Shown piece after piece: positions 8,056 through 16,954 of a stretch of DNA of 64,000 nucleotides. This DNA comes from Lachnospiraceae bacterium UBA7050 (GTDB taxonomy: Bacteria; Bacillota; Clostridia; Lachnospirales; Lachnospiraceae). The translations under genes were made by a program, and so were the position numbers. The notes beneath the pieces were generated by a model. The model was not told the DNA's origin and made no database searches. It worked only from the letters and a program-made list of their open reading frames with translations. The DNA lies in contig DLAJ01000026.1 of assembly GCA_002493905.1 (NCBI GenBank), positions 59,838 through 123,837 of the forward strand, written 5' to 3'. Each line of letters begins with the position of its first letter. The stretch's first letter is position 1.

Positions 8056-9533
8056 CGAACCTCACCTACCCATCTCCGATAGCGCCTGATCTTCCTGATC
8101 AGCCAGATGACAAAAAGCACGGCCGCAGCCGCAATGACTGCTTTCGTCAAATACGTTTCCATGACTTCCTTCCGGTAATAGGAAAACGCCTTTGAATAAT
8201 ACTTTTTGCTGTTTCCGAGTTCAAAACATTCCATTGCCTCTTTGTAACGTCCCTCGGTCAGATACGTCTTTCCAAGCCCTGTGTACGCCAGCTCGCTGTT
8301 GGAATTGAGCTTCAGCACTTCCTCCCACTCGCGGGTAGAGCCCTGCGCGTCACCCATGTTATTGAGGCGGATGGCGTCTAAAAGATGGCGCCCGTAATCC
8401 GTGATCTCAAAAACAAAAATGCTGTTGAGCGTATTGTCCAGCACATAAATCGTGCTCTCGCCATCCCCTAAGCCGATTGAAACCGGTTTTTGGAAATTAC
8501 CCTCCCGGATACCGCTGCGCCCAAACACAAACAGCGAAATCCCGTCATAGTCATAGGCAAAAATCTTGCCGTCCGTCTCATCCAGTATGAAGTAACAGCC
8601 ATAATCCGTCGCCGCCACGTCCACGAAGGATGAGTAATTCCATCCAAACGTGACCCCTTCCAAATCCCCGATCACCGGATACTGTCCCAGACGCCTCAGA
8701 ATATCGGTCCCGGTCGGGTTGAGACGGCGTACCGCATCCGCCCCCGCCGCCCTGTCCTCACTCGACAGGTTGTTAATTGTCGCATAAATAAAGCTTTCAT
8801 TGTCCACAAAAATATTGCTGTATTCCGTCGGAATAATCGTCTCCATGCGGTCCTGCTGCGCCTGTGTGGAAAAATAATTTTTCCAGATATAAGTAAACAT
8901 GCTGACGCTCACCTGCGTGGCTCCCATAAATCCCTGAAACTCTCCCTCGCTGTTGAACTCGACGAGTCCCATATTGATTCCGTATGCGATCACATAAATC
9001 CGTCCCGCGCCGTCCACAACGACTTTGGTGGGGGAATATTCCTGCCCGTCCGGGATCAGTGTTGTGACCGGTCTCCCGATCTCGCGCAGATAGTTCCCGT
9101 TTCTGTCATATTCCACAATGCGGCTGTTTCCGGTATCCGCCACATACAGATGCCCCTCCCCGGTCACAAACACGCCCTGCGGACTTTTCAGCGGATCGGA
9201 TGCATCCTTTCCGTAACCGATTTCCATCTGCAGCGCACCGTCCTCCGACAGAACGAGGACTCTCGCATTTCCGGTATCCGCCACATAAAGAGCATGGTCC
9301 GTGACAAATAAGTCGGACGGATAGCTTAAATTCGTTCCAATCTCTTTCCCTGAAATCATTCCGGCATACAGATAGGAATGCGGCTCTTTTACCTCTTCTC
9401 CCCAATAATTATAGGAATAGGTATCGTACGGCATATCGGCATGCAATACCGGCGTATCCGCAAGAAAGACCGCAGCCGCCAGCAAAAGCGCCGGTAAAAT
9501 TCTTTTTGTACCCCATTTCTTTTTTTGAACCAT
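8034..9533 (-). CDS. Exported NHL-repeat beta-propeller protein with TPR and C-terminal membrane anchor
   Basis: 499 residues. A signal peptide (ALLLAAAVFLADTPVLHA) is followed by NHL-type repeats from about 60 to 390 (SYPSDLFVTDHALYVADTGN, QGVFVTGEGHLYVADTGNS). Then comes a short TPR-like helical segment (about 400-450; NSELAYTGLGKTYLTEGRYKEA) and one membrane helix near 465-485 followed by Arg/Lys. Expected topology: propeller outside, short basic tail inside. NHL propellers usually bind proteins or polymers. The gene is tightly linked to Yip1 and DUF5696-like genes. No enzymatic motif is visible. Start supported by GGAGGGACGGG before ATG. Confidence 0.85.
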   Translation of the reverse strand: MVQKKKWGTKRILPALLLAAAVFLADTPVLHADMPYDTYSYNYWGEEVKEPHSYLYAGMISGKEIGTNLSYPSDLFVTDHALYVADTGNARVLVLSEDGALQMEIGYGKDASDPLKSPQGVFVTGEGHLYVADTGNSRIVEYDRNGNYLREIGRPVTTLIPDGQEYSPTKVVVDGAGRIYVIAYGINMGLVEFNSEGEFQGFMGATQVSVSMFTYIWKNYFSTQAQQDRMETIIPTEYSNIFVDNESFIYATINNLSSEDRAAGADAVRRLNPTGTDILRRLGQYPVIGDLEGVTFGWNYSSFVDVAATDYGCYFILDETDGKIFAYDYDGISLFVFGRSGIREGNFQKPVSIGLGDGESTIYVLDNTLNSIFVFEITDYGRHLLDAIRLNNMGDAQGSTREWEEVLKLNSNSELAYTGLGKTYLTEGRYKEAMECFELGNSKKYYSKAFSYYRKEVMETYLTKAVIAAAAVLFVIWLIRKIRRYRRWVGEVRCYMQKN

Positions 9534-9544
9534 CCCGTCCCTCC

Positions 9545-10414
9545 TCAGTCTTTGATGCCGGATGACGCCATCGTCTCAACGATATTGCTCTGGCACAGAA
9601 TAAACAGAATGATCGGAACTGTCATCATAATGACGGTCACAGCCGCCGACACGCCGGCTCTTGAAATTCCCGCCGCCGATATCTGGCCGAGCGCATAGGG
9701 AAGCGTCTTTAACTTTTCACTGTAGATATAAGCCGCGCCCTGCATGTTCCACAAATCCTGAAAGCAGAAGATCACCAATGTCAAAAGCGCCGGTTTTACC
9801 TGCGGCAGTGCCACCTTAAAGAACACGGTAAATTCCCTTGCCCCGTCGATGCGCGCCGCCTCTAAGAGCGCGTCGGGAATCTGTTCCATAAACTGCTTCA
9901 TCAGGAACAGTCCAAGCGGTTTTGCCATCGCTGGAACAATCAGGGACGCGTAGGTATCAAGCCATCCGATCTTCGACATAATCAGGTAATTGGGAATCGC
10001 CGTGACCTGTACCGAAAACATGAGCGCGGTGACAATGACGCCGAAAATCAGCTTTGCACCCGGAAATTTCCGCTTGGCAAGTGCGAACGCACACATGCTC
10101 GCGATCAGGATATGCCCCAGCGTTCCCGCCGCCGTGACAAAGACGGTGTTGAACAGGTATCTGGTAAACGGCACCCACGATTCGCTCATGAGCGTGAGCA
10201 GATCGGTAAAGTTGTCGGTCGTCGGATTTCTGACCAGAAATTTAGGCGGGAATACAAACAGCTCCTCCAACGGCTTTAGCGAATTGGACACCGACAGAAT
10301 AATCGGCAGCGCCATAAACAGTCCGAGCACAGTCAATATCAGAAAGCTGACTGCATTGCCTGCTGCAGAGTGACTGGCATTCGCTCTTTTTTTATGCTTC
10401 AAAATCGCTCTCAC
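9545..10414 (-). CDS. Carbohydrate ABC transporter permease (MalG type), second importer
   Basis: 289 residues with six membrane helices and an EAA loop (LLEAARIDGAREFTVFFKVAL, about residue 185). The start codon is GTG at 10414, 6 nt after TGGAGG; the first in-frame ATG would cut into helix 1. Works with the MalF-type permease upstream (10519-11559) and the 970-residue binding protein. It lies 11 bp upstream of the NHL gene, so importer and accessory trio are probably co-transcribed. Confidence 0.93.
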   Translation of the reverse strand: MRAILKHKKRANASHSAAGNAVSFLILTVLGLFMALPIILSVSNSLKPLEELFVFPPKFLVRNPTTDNFTDLLTLMSESWVPFTRYLFNTVFVTAAGTLGHILIASMCAFALAKRKFPGAKLIFGVIVTALMFSVQVTAIPNYLIMSKIGWLDTYASLIVPAMAKPLGLFLMKQFMEQIPDALLEAARIDGAREFTVFFKVALPQVKPALLTLVIFCFQDLWNMQGAAYIYSEKLKTLPYALGQISAAGISRAGVSAAVTVIMMTVPIILFILCQSNIVETMASSGIKD

Positions 10415-10441
10415 CTGAATCCTCCATTCTTATATCCCCGC

Positions 10442-10467
10442 ATATCGCAGCCAGATGCCTGCGATAT
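10442..10467 (-). other. Stem-loop between the two permease genes
   Basis: ATATCGCAG (10442-10450) and CTGCGATAT (10459-10467) form a perfect 9-bp stem with an 8-nt loop. It is not followed by a T-run on either strand, so it is more likely an mRNA processing or stability element than a terminator. Confidence 0.55.
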
Positions 10468-10518
10468 TGCACCAATAAGCACTCTCAAATCCGTATGAAA
10501 AACGCCTGCTCCGCAGAC

Positions 10519-11559
10519 CTATCTGCCAACCTTGCCAAGCAGCTTCTGAATCAGCTTGTTGCATGCGATCATCACAACAAACAGCAGTGTGGCAATTGCG
10601 GACGCATAGCCCATTTCCAGTCTCACGCTTCCGTAGTCCACCAGATGGGACACCACGGTATGTACGCAGTATTTTACGCTTGGGAATCCCGCAAGCGCCG
10701 CAAGCTGGTCGTGAATCGCAAACGAGCTTGTAACCGTCATGACTGCGCCGAACAGAAGCTGTTCCTTCATGGAAGGAAGCGTGATATACCAGAGCTCCTG
10801 AAAGCGGTTTTTGACACCGTCCATATAACCGGCCTCATAGAGCGAGCGGTCCACATTCTGTAATCCTGCAATGAATGACAAAAATCCGGTTCCCATACTC
10901 ATCCACAAAATCACGACAATCGAGATCGTCATACAGTAGGACGCATCCTCAAACCACAGAATCGGTTCGCTGATCAGACCGAGGCGCATCAGCCAGCCGT
11001 TCGCAATCCCGTACAGGTCGCTCGAAAAAATAAACTTCCAGATAATGTACGCCTGCCCCGAAATAGTCGGCGCGTAAAACAGCAGGGTCATAAACGCCCG
11101 CAGCTTTTTATTTTTGATGTCATTGATCATCCACGCGATGAACAGCGCCATGAAATAGCCGACCGGTCCCGTTATGATCGCAAATATGAACGTGTTTTTC
11201 ACAGCCGTCAGGAAAATATTATCCGCAAAGAACAGATCAATATAATTGCGAAGTCCGACAAATTTTGGCGGCTCCAGCACATTAAAATTCGTAAAGCTCA
11301 AGCCTACCGAAATACATACCGGTATCAGATAAAACAGCAGAAACAGCACACAATAAGGCATGATCATGAAGTAGGCGGACTTATTCTTTTTGATCTCGGT
11401 AAATAACTGCTTTCTTCTGATTTTCGCATATGCGAGAAGCATCGGCACAAGCGGCTGCTTCTTCCCTGTCTCACCGTTCTTTTCAGGTCCGCTCCCATCC
11501 TGACGTTTCGCTGCCGGCGGGGTTTTTATTTTCCTTTTGATTCCTGAACTCACACTCAT
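10519..11559 (-). CDS. Carbohydrate ABC transporter permease (MalF/LplB type), second importer
   Basis: 346 residues with a long cytoplasmic basic N-terminus (about 60 residues), six membrane helices and an EAA loop (LYEAGYMDGVKNRFQELWYITL, about residue 245). It starts 9 nt after the binding-protein stop codon with GGAGGGCGCC before ATG. Together with 9545-10414 it forms the channel of importer 2. The extended N-terminus is longer than in most MalF proteins of this class. Confidence 0.93.
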   Translation of the reverse strand: MSVSSGIKRKIKTPPAAKRQDGSGPEKNGETGKKQPLVPMLLAYAKIRRKQLFTEIKKNKSAYFMIMPYCVLFLLFYLIPVCISVGLSFTNFNVLEPPKFVGLRNYIDLFFADNIFLTAVKNTFIFAIITGPVGYFMALFIAWMINDIKNKKLRAFMTLLFYAPTISGQAYIIWKFIFSSDLYGIANGWLMRLGLISEPILWFEDASYCMTISIVVILWMSMGTGFLSFIAGLQNVDRSLYEAGYMDGVKNRFQELWYITLPSMKEQLLFGAVMTVTSSFAIHDQLAALAGFPSVKYCVHTVVSHLVDYGSVRLEMGYASAIATLLFVVMIACNKLIQKLLGKVGR

Positions 11560-11568
11560 GGCGCCCTC

Positions 11569-14481
11569 CTACCTTGTCGGCAAACCAAATTCACGCCGCT
11601 TACTCGTGATCTCGTCATTGATCGTAATGACCGTATCCTGCAGCACTTCTCTTGGGTCTTCGTTATCGTCATACACCGTGTAAAACGCATTTTTGATATT
11701 TCGCTCCAGATAATAGCTCCCGGGGATCTCAGGGATTGCGCGCACCCATTCAAGCTGTGCGGTAAGCTGTCTGTAATCGGCGCTGGACCACGGCAGATTG
11801 CCGAGCGCTTCCAGATTTGCCGTGGCAACGCGCCCCGCAACTCCCAGCACGTTTTCAATCCCGTTTCCGTATTCGGTCTGCGTATCTGCGCTCATCCACC
11901 ACTTTAAGAATTCCCATCCCTGTTTCTTATGACTGCTCGTCGCCATGATGATCGACGCTGTCTCCCATGCGGATACGCTGTGGTCGATGTTTCCGTTTTC
12001 ATCCTCATAGCCCGGAACAACCGTAAATCCCCACATACCTTTTATTTCCGGCGCAAAAACGGACAGATAATTATAGTTGGTATAATCGCCGACCGCCAGC
12101 GGCATCTCCCCGGTTCTGAACCGGTTTGCAAAATCATAGGTGATCGGCATTTTATAGTTGGAATAATTGCCCGCCCACTGTTTGAACGCCGCGATCGCCT
12201 CCTCGCTGTCTAACGCGCATGCCGCGCCGTCCGCCGCATAATAGTCCCCTCCGTACTGATACAGAAACATCGCGTAGGAGGTATAATCGGGAAGAATCCC
12301 GACATTCATATTGCTTTTCTGGATGACTGCCAGCGCCTCATAAAATTCATCCCATGTACGCGGAATCCCGATTCCCAGCTCCTTTAAGATGTCCGCACGG
12401 TAAAACAGAACGTGGAACGACATCGTCTGCGGCAGCGCGTAGATGCCGCCGTTATAGGTGAACTGCGTCAGCGCGTCCTCATAAAACCACGACGCCACTT
12501 CCTCAAAATCCTCAAACTGCGTCAGATCGACCGCCGCATTGCGCAGCGCATAGTTGACCGGTTCCTTTCCCGCCACATTGAGCGCCACGTCGGGTCCTTC
12601 TCCTGCAAGCGTCGCCGAGAGCAGCACATCCTTATTTACGAGCTTGACATTCACGGGTATCCCGGTCTGCGGGACAAAATAGTTATCTACAAGATCTTTG
12701 ATCACCATCGCCTGATCTCTTCCGCCTCCCGACTGGCTCGTGATCGCGGTACTGTCGGCAAGAATCCAGACGTCCAGCGCCTCCCCGCCGTATACATTGC
12801 CGATGCTGTCGTAATCCTCCACAAAGCTTGCGGCAAATTTTTTAATTTCAAAAATCAGGGATGCAAAAAATCCGGCCTTCGCCCGCGGCAGCTTCTCTCC
12901 CGGCTGCTGCACAATGAGATAGTCAATCTCCAGCGGCTGCTCCTTCATCGACAGCTCCCATGAGCTTAACGCAACGATATTTTCCTTAAAAGCCGACCAC
13001 TGTTTCGCAATCCGCTTCGGATTTTCAGTCATGATCCGGAGCTGATTCATCAGATTCTGGATCGTGGCGGTCTGACTTCCCTTGGAGCCTTCCGAATATG
13101 CCTTTGTTTTTTCTTCCAATATCTGCACGGCCGCGTACTGCTGCTCTAAGATTTCCAGCGCACCGGGCACCTTTAAGTCAAGCTGGTAATCCCGCATCGT
13201 ATCGGGGGACGTACCGATGACCATCAAAAGCTGCCGGTAGGCCGCGTTGAGCTGTGTCACGCACTCGTCGGTCATGCGCAGGATTTCCGCAAGCTCCTCG
13301 TCGAGCGAAACCATGAGCGTGAGCGTATGCCTCCCCTGTGTCAGGTAAAACTCATACGACTCCTCTCCGTTTCCAAGCGCCGCCGTCTTCCACGAATTGT
13401 TATAGTAAAACTGTAACTGCGCCGCCTCCTCAAACGGAATCTCACCGTCAATATAAAGCGTCCTCACGACCGTCACGCCCTGATTTTTATTCTGCCTGTA
13501 CTTGACGGCAATCTCATAAAGTCCGTCCTCCGGAGCTTCCACTTCCCATGTGATCCATCTGCCATTTAAGCTCCAATTCGTTCCGCCGATTGTATTCAGG
13601 CGTGTTTTTGCCGCATTCTGCGGTTCCGTGAGCGGGGAACTTCTGTCCGTGATCGGGTAGAGCGTGGAATGGGATTTATACAAAGCGTCCTCCGCCTGAA
13701 TCCTGACCGGCTCCGCATGGGACTGCGTATATCCCGCCTGCGCGTTCGCATTCCGGTATGTTTCATAGGATACCGGCCGCTCCTCCTGCTCCAAAATGAT
13801 CTGTCCGATGACCATCGGCTCCTGCGTCGAATCAAACGTAAGCGTGTTGACGCCCTTCTCGAACCAGAAGCACAGCGCTTCCTGATAAAATCCCTCGCTG
13901 TCCCTTAAATACGCCGAAATCCACGACGGCGCTTCCTCCTGCTTCGGTCTCACGTCATTATCCCTTGCATCCCTTGTGATCTCATCCGCATCCTGCCAGA
14001 TTCTCGTAAATTCCAGATACTGTGCCGCATCATAGGGAATTTCCCCGTTGAGGGATAACGCCCTGCCGATCTCGTTATTTTTTCCCGCAGTCGGATAATA
14101 GACAAGTCTCAGATTATAAAACCCCTCCTGCTCAACGGAAATCTCATAGGTAATGCTTCCCTCCTCCAGCGTCAGTGCGCAGGCATTGCCGAGTCCCTCA
14201 TAATCAGCAAGCCGTTCAAAGCCCTCCGACGCATCGGTGAAGTCTCCGCCGTAAACAACCACCTGCTTATCCGGATACACCGCTTCGTGCCCGCTTATGT
14301 ACCGCTCATAGGAATCGCTGTCCTTCACAACGTCGAGGAGCGCCTCATAGTCAATATCTTCACTCTGCCGCTTGGCCCGGCTCTCAAAGGACGCCGCCGG
14401 CATCACCGACGCCATGACTGCCGCAGTCATGAGTATTCCAAGTATCCGTTTTGTCTTTCTTTTTACGCTGTTTCGATTCAT
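11569..14481 (-). CDS. 970-residue ABC substrate-binding protein with duplicated N-terminal carbohydrate-binding-like modules
   Basis: The C-terminal part (about 575-960) is a standard extracellular solute-binding domain (GEGPDVALNVAGKEP, YALPQTMSFHVLFYRADIL, GIPRTWDEFYEAL, WEFLKWWMS). Before it lie two beta-sandwich modules (about 60-235 and 255-400) that resemble CBM35/CBM6 domains: the second has RIQAEDA, WEVEAPEDGLYEIAVKYR and GRHTLTLMV. Both contain the same strand pair (LSLNGEIPYDAAQYL versus LYIDGEIPFEEAAQL), so they look like an internal duplication. A helical spacer (about 400-560) joins them to the binding domain. Usual binding proteins are near 420-550 residues. A signal peptide is present (ILGILMTAAVMASVMPAASF), but there is no obvious lipobox Cys. 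Likely binds oligosaccharides bound for permeases 10519-11559 and 9545-10414. Confidence 0.85.
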   Translation of the reverse strand: MNRNSVKRKTKRILGILMTAAVMASVMPAASFESRAKRQSEDIDYEALLDVVKDSDSYERYISGHEAVYPDKQVVVYGGDFTDASEGFERLADYEGLGNACALTLEEGSITYEISVEQEGFYNLRLVYYPTAGKNNEIGRALSLNGEIPYDAAQYLEFTRIWQDADEITRDARDNDVRPKQEEAPSWISAYLRDSEGFYQEALCFWFEKGVNTLTFDSTQEPMVIGQIILEQEERPVSYETYRNANAQAGYTQSHAEPVRIQAEDALYKSHSTLYPITDRSSPLTEPQNAAKTRLNTIGGTNWSLNGRWITWEVEAPEDGLYEIAVKYRQNKNQGVTVVRTLYIDGEIPFEEAAQLQFYYNNSWKTAALGNGEESYEFYLTQGRHTLTLMVSLDEELAEILRMTDECVTQLNAAYRQLLMVIGTSPDTMRDYQLDLKVPGALEILEQQYAAVQILEEKTKAYSEGSKGSQTATIQNLMNQLRIMTENPKRIAKQWSAFKENIVALSSWELSMKEQPLEIDYLIVQQPGEKLPRAKAGFFASLIFEIKKFAASFVEDYDSIGNVYGGEALDVWILADSTAITSQSGGGRDQAMVIKDLVDNYFVPQTGIPVNVKLVNKDVLLSATLAGEGPDVALNVAGKEPVNYALRNAAVDLTQFEDFEEVASWFYEDALTQFTYNGGIYALPQTMSFHVLFYRADILKELGIGIPRTWDEFYEALAVIQKSNMNVGILPDYTSYAMFLYQYGGDYYAADGAACALDSEEAIAAFKQWAGNYSNYKMPITYDFANRFRTGEMPLAVGDYTNYNYLSVFAPEIKGMWGFTVVPGYEDENGNIDHSVSAWETASIIMATSSHKKQGWEFLKWWMSADTQTEYGNGIENVLGVAGRVATANLEALGNLPWSSADYRQLTAQLEWVRAIPEIPGSYYLERNIKNAFYTVYDDNEDPREVLQDTVITINDEITSKRREFGLPTR

Positions 14482-14550
14482 TTCTATACCCCTGCCAATA
14501 AGTAAAATGCGTGCAGGCGGGGCTGCCGCCCGTCCGCCTTCCCGTCTCTG

Positions 14551-15591
14551 TCAGATCTCAAATGCGTGCAGGCTTGAGAGCGCCCTGCCGTTCCTGTCAA
14601 ACATCGCCTGATTTTCCCACTCGTTCCCGCTGCCCTTTTCCACACCTGCGCCCTTTACGCAGTACCAGACAGGTTCCCAGTAAAAAACGCCGTATCCGTT
14701 TTCCTCATTCCGCACAAGGCGGATAATCTCTTCCGTCACCCTGCGCTGGTTTTCAACCGACGGCTCTAAACCAGTCGTCTCCAGCGTAAGGCTGGCGCCG
14801 ACCACATTCGGCATATCGTCGCTCGACTCATCGGTATATGGAAACGCCGTCTCAACAACAATGACCGGCTTTCCAAAACACTTCTTCAGATTTCTTATAT
14901 TATCCGTCAGCTTCTCGTAGCTTCCGGCCCAATATGGGTAATAAGACAGCCCAATCACGTCGTAATCCGCAGCGCCGTTTTTTACAAGTTCCGTAAAAAA
15001 GCGTTCCGTCCGCGGCGCATCCCCGCCGCATTCCAAGTGAATCATGACTTCCGTTTTCCGTCTGCCGCCCTCCATCTCCCTCACCGCACGGATTCCCCGA
15101 TTCAAAAACAATGCAATATTTTCGGGATGTTCCAGCGTTCCATAATCCCACAGCAGCCCGCAGCCGATCTCATTTCCGATCTGCACGATATCCGGGTAGG
15201 CATCCGCGGCGTCCAGCGTCTCCAGAACCTGTCTGGTAAACCGGTAGACACTCTCGGCAATCTCGTCCTTTCCCTGTCCTGTCCAGTCCGCTGGAATCGC
15301 CTGCTTTTTCCAGTCCGCCCAGAAATCACTGTAATGAAAATCAAGCAGAAATTTCAGGCCTGCCTCTTTCACTCTTTTCGCCATTGTCAATGTTCCAGCC
15401 AGATTGCAGTAATCTCCCCTGTCAAACGACCGTTCAGGACGGTTGAAAATCCTGAGCCTGATGCAGTTGACGCCATGCGCTTTCAATATTCCGATTGCAT
15501 CCCTTTTCGTCCCGTCAAGATCAAAGTATTCCGCTCCCTGATCTTCCATCGCCTGCAGCGACGAGATGTCCGCCCCTTTCAAAAATTCCAT
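14551..15591 (-). CDS. Arabinogalactan endo-beta-1,4-galactanase, GH53, without signal peptide
   Basis: 346 residues covering a complete GH53 barrel. The acid/base Glu141 is in QIGNEIGCGLLWDY and the nucleophile Glu247 is in PVIVVETAFPYT; FLLDFHYSDFWADW is the conserved substrate-site strand. The enzyme cleaves beta-1,4-galactan or galacto-oligosaccharides. The protein starts directly with MEFLKGADISSLQAMEDQGA and has no export signal, unlike the GH53 lipoprotein at the left edge, so it probably works in the cytoplasm on imported oligomers. Start supported by TGGAGG upstream. It is the first enzyme gene after the LacI regulator. Confidence 0.93.
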   Translation of the reverse strand: MEFLKGADISSLQAMEDQGAEYFDLDGTKRDAIGILKAHGVNCIRLRIFNRPERSFDRGDYCNLAGTLTMAKRVKEAGLKFLLDFHYSDFWADWKKQAIPADWTGQGKDEIAESVYRFTRQVLETLDAADAYPDIVQIGNEIGCGLLWDYGTLEHPENIALFLNRGIRAVREMEGGRRKTEVMIHLECGGDAPRTERFFTELVKNGAADYDVIGLSYYPYWAGSYEKLTDNIRNLKKCFGKPVIVVETAFPYTDESSDDMPNVVGASLTLETTGLEPSVENQRRVTEEIIRLVRNEENGYGVFYWEPVWYCVKGAGVEKGSGNEWENQAMFDRNGRALSSLHAFEI

Positions 15592-15658
15592 AGATATCCT
15601 CCATTCCTGCCAAATCCCGCATAACCGTTCTTAAAATGCCTGCTTTCCGTGTATCCTT

Positions 15659-16663
15659 CTACATTTTTGTCGATTCTTTGATCAGAATTTTATAACCAAG
15701 CATTTTTTTCTTTTCACAAGTCTCCCCGTTTAAGAGATTTACAAGTGTCTCACCCGCCATATTACCCAGTTTGCGAATATCAAAGTCAAGGCTCGTGATA
15801 AAAGAGTTGGTCTCTTCAAGCAGCATACTGTTATAAAAGGAAGCAACGCGGATATCCCTCGGCACCACAATGCCGAGCTGCCTGAAATAATCCAGAACCG
15901 TGAGACAGATTCCATCGTCCCCGCAGATCACGCACTCAACCTGCTCTTTTAAGATGTCCCTGACGGATTTTTCCAGCACGTTGATATCAGCCGCATCCTC
16001 AACGATCAACTCATACTCAATCGGAAGGTCGTTCTCCCTGATCGCGTCCAGATATCCGTTCAGGCGGTCCTTCGATACGGTCAGCCGCAAGTCCGCACAG
16101 AACAGCGCCATTTTACGGATCCCTTTTTTCAACAGAATATCCGTCAGTTCATGACAGCCGCCGCGTTGATCGACGTCAACCTGATAGACTTCGTCATCGT
16201 CAATGGAACCCGTAACTACAAACGGAACGCCCTTTTCTTTCAAAAAGCGAATGTCCTCACAGTCATCCAAAATACGCGTCAGAACGACGCCGTCCACCTT
16301 ATGCTTTTTAATAATGCCCTTCAGCGCCTCAATATCCCCGCCCTGCGTCCTGACGATCAGCACATGATATCCGCACACATAGAAAAAATCATACAGCGCC
16401 ATCAGAATCTTCGTGAAATATGGAAGCTGCGCGTATTCGTCCTCGCCCGGAAGCACCACCGCAATATTCATGCTCCTTCTGTCGCCGTATCTTGTTCCCC
16501 GGCTGTTCGGTACGATCCCGTTTTTTTCAATATAATTCAGTATCTTTTCTCTTGTTTCCCGCCCGACCCGGCCGTTTCCCGACAGTGCTCTGGAAACGGT
16601 CGTCGGCGAAACGCCCAGACTCCGTGCAATTTCAAGAACAGGGACTTCTTTTTTTTGCTCCAT
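15659..16663 (-). CDS. LacI-family transcriptional regulator of the galactan locus
   Basis: About 334 residues. The N-terminal helix-turn-helix (VLEIARSLGVSPTTVSRALSGNGRV) is classical LacI type, followed by a periplasmic-binding-protein-like effector domain (VDGVVLTRILDD, RKMALFCADLRLTVSKDRLNGY). It precedes the whole locus on the same strand and is expected to sense a galactan breakdown product. GTG at 16666 directly before the ATG could also start translation; GGGGG fits ATG at 16663 better. Palindromic operator candidates and a promoter lie just upstream. Confidence 0.93.
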   Translation of the reverse strand: MEQKKEVPVLEIARSLGVSPTTVSRALSGNGRVGRETREKILNYIEKNGIVPNSRGTRYGDRRSMNIAVVLPGEDEYAQLPYFTKILMALYDFFYVCGYHVLIVRTQGGDIEALKGIIKKHKVDGVVLTRILDDCEDIRFLKEKGVPFVVTGSIDDDEVYQVDVDQRGGCHELTDILLKKGIRKMALFCADLRLTVSKDRLNGYLDAIRENDLPIEYELIVEDAADINVLEKSVRDILKEQVECVICGDDGICLTVLDYFRQLGIVVPRDIRVASFYNSMLLEETNSFITSLDFDIRKLGNMAGETLVNLLNGETCEKKKMLGYKILIKESTKM

Positions 16664-16711
16664 CACGATCCCCCTGAATAGAGATTGAACTTACGCAATT
16701 CCAATTTTTTC

Positions 16712-16721
16712 ATTGCGCAAT
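16712..16721. promoter_or_regulatory. Operator candidate O1, ATTGCGCAAT
   Basis: Perfect 10-bp palindrome with a central CG, as in LacI-family operators. It lies between the promoter and the regulator start. A near copy (TTACGCAATT) sits at 16691-16700. The same palindrome recurs at 16876-16885. Confidence 0.6.
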
Positions 16722-16765
16722 TGTGCAGTTTTATAAGAACAGATCATAGAATTTTTCCTGCTATT

Positions 16766-16794
16766 ATTATATCAAATTGGGGTTTTATCAACAA
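16766..16794 (-). promoter_or_regulatory. Promoter of the LacI gene and probably the galactan operon
   Basis: On the minus strand TTGTTG (16794-16789) and TATAAT (16771-16766) are separated by 17 bp. The transcript would start near 16760, so O1 lies just downstream and O2 about 85 bp further upstream, a layout that permits looping. Confidence 0.6.
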
Positions 16795-16875
16795 CTAGAC
16801 ATAGTTTACTAAGATATTTTAGGCGTTTTGACAGATATTACAATTTTATGCCATTTTGACTGCGCAACTCGGATT

Positions 16876-16885
16876 ATTGCGCAAT
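16876..16885. promoter_or_regulatory. Operator candidate O2, ATTGCGCAAT
   Basis: Identical to O1. An extra half-site TGCGCAA lies at 16861-16867. The repeats are specific to the stretch before the LacI gene as far as I could see. Confidence 0.55.
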
Positions 16886-16954
16886 CTTCCTTCTTATACA
16901 ATCATTTTATACATTGTCCTTCTGTGACAAACCGACAGTCACTAGAAATAAAAA

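Noticed and set aside
13596..13835. Arg-rich minus-strand frame
   Set aside because: Lies in another frame of the 970-residue binding-protein gene and has the composition of a chance frame.
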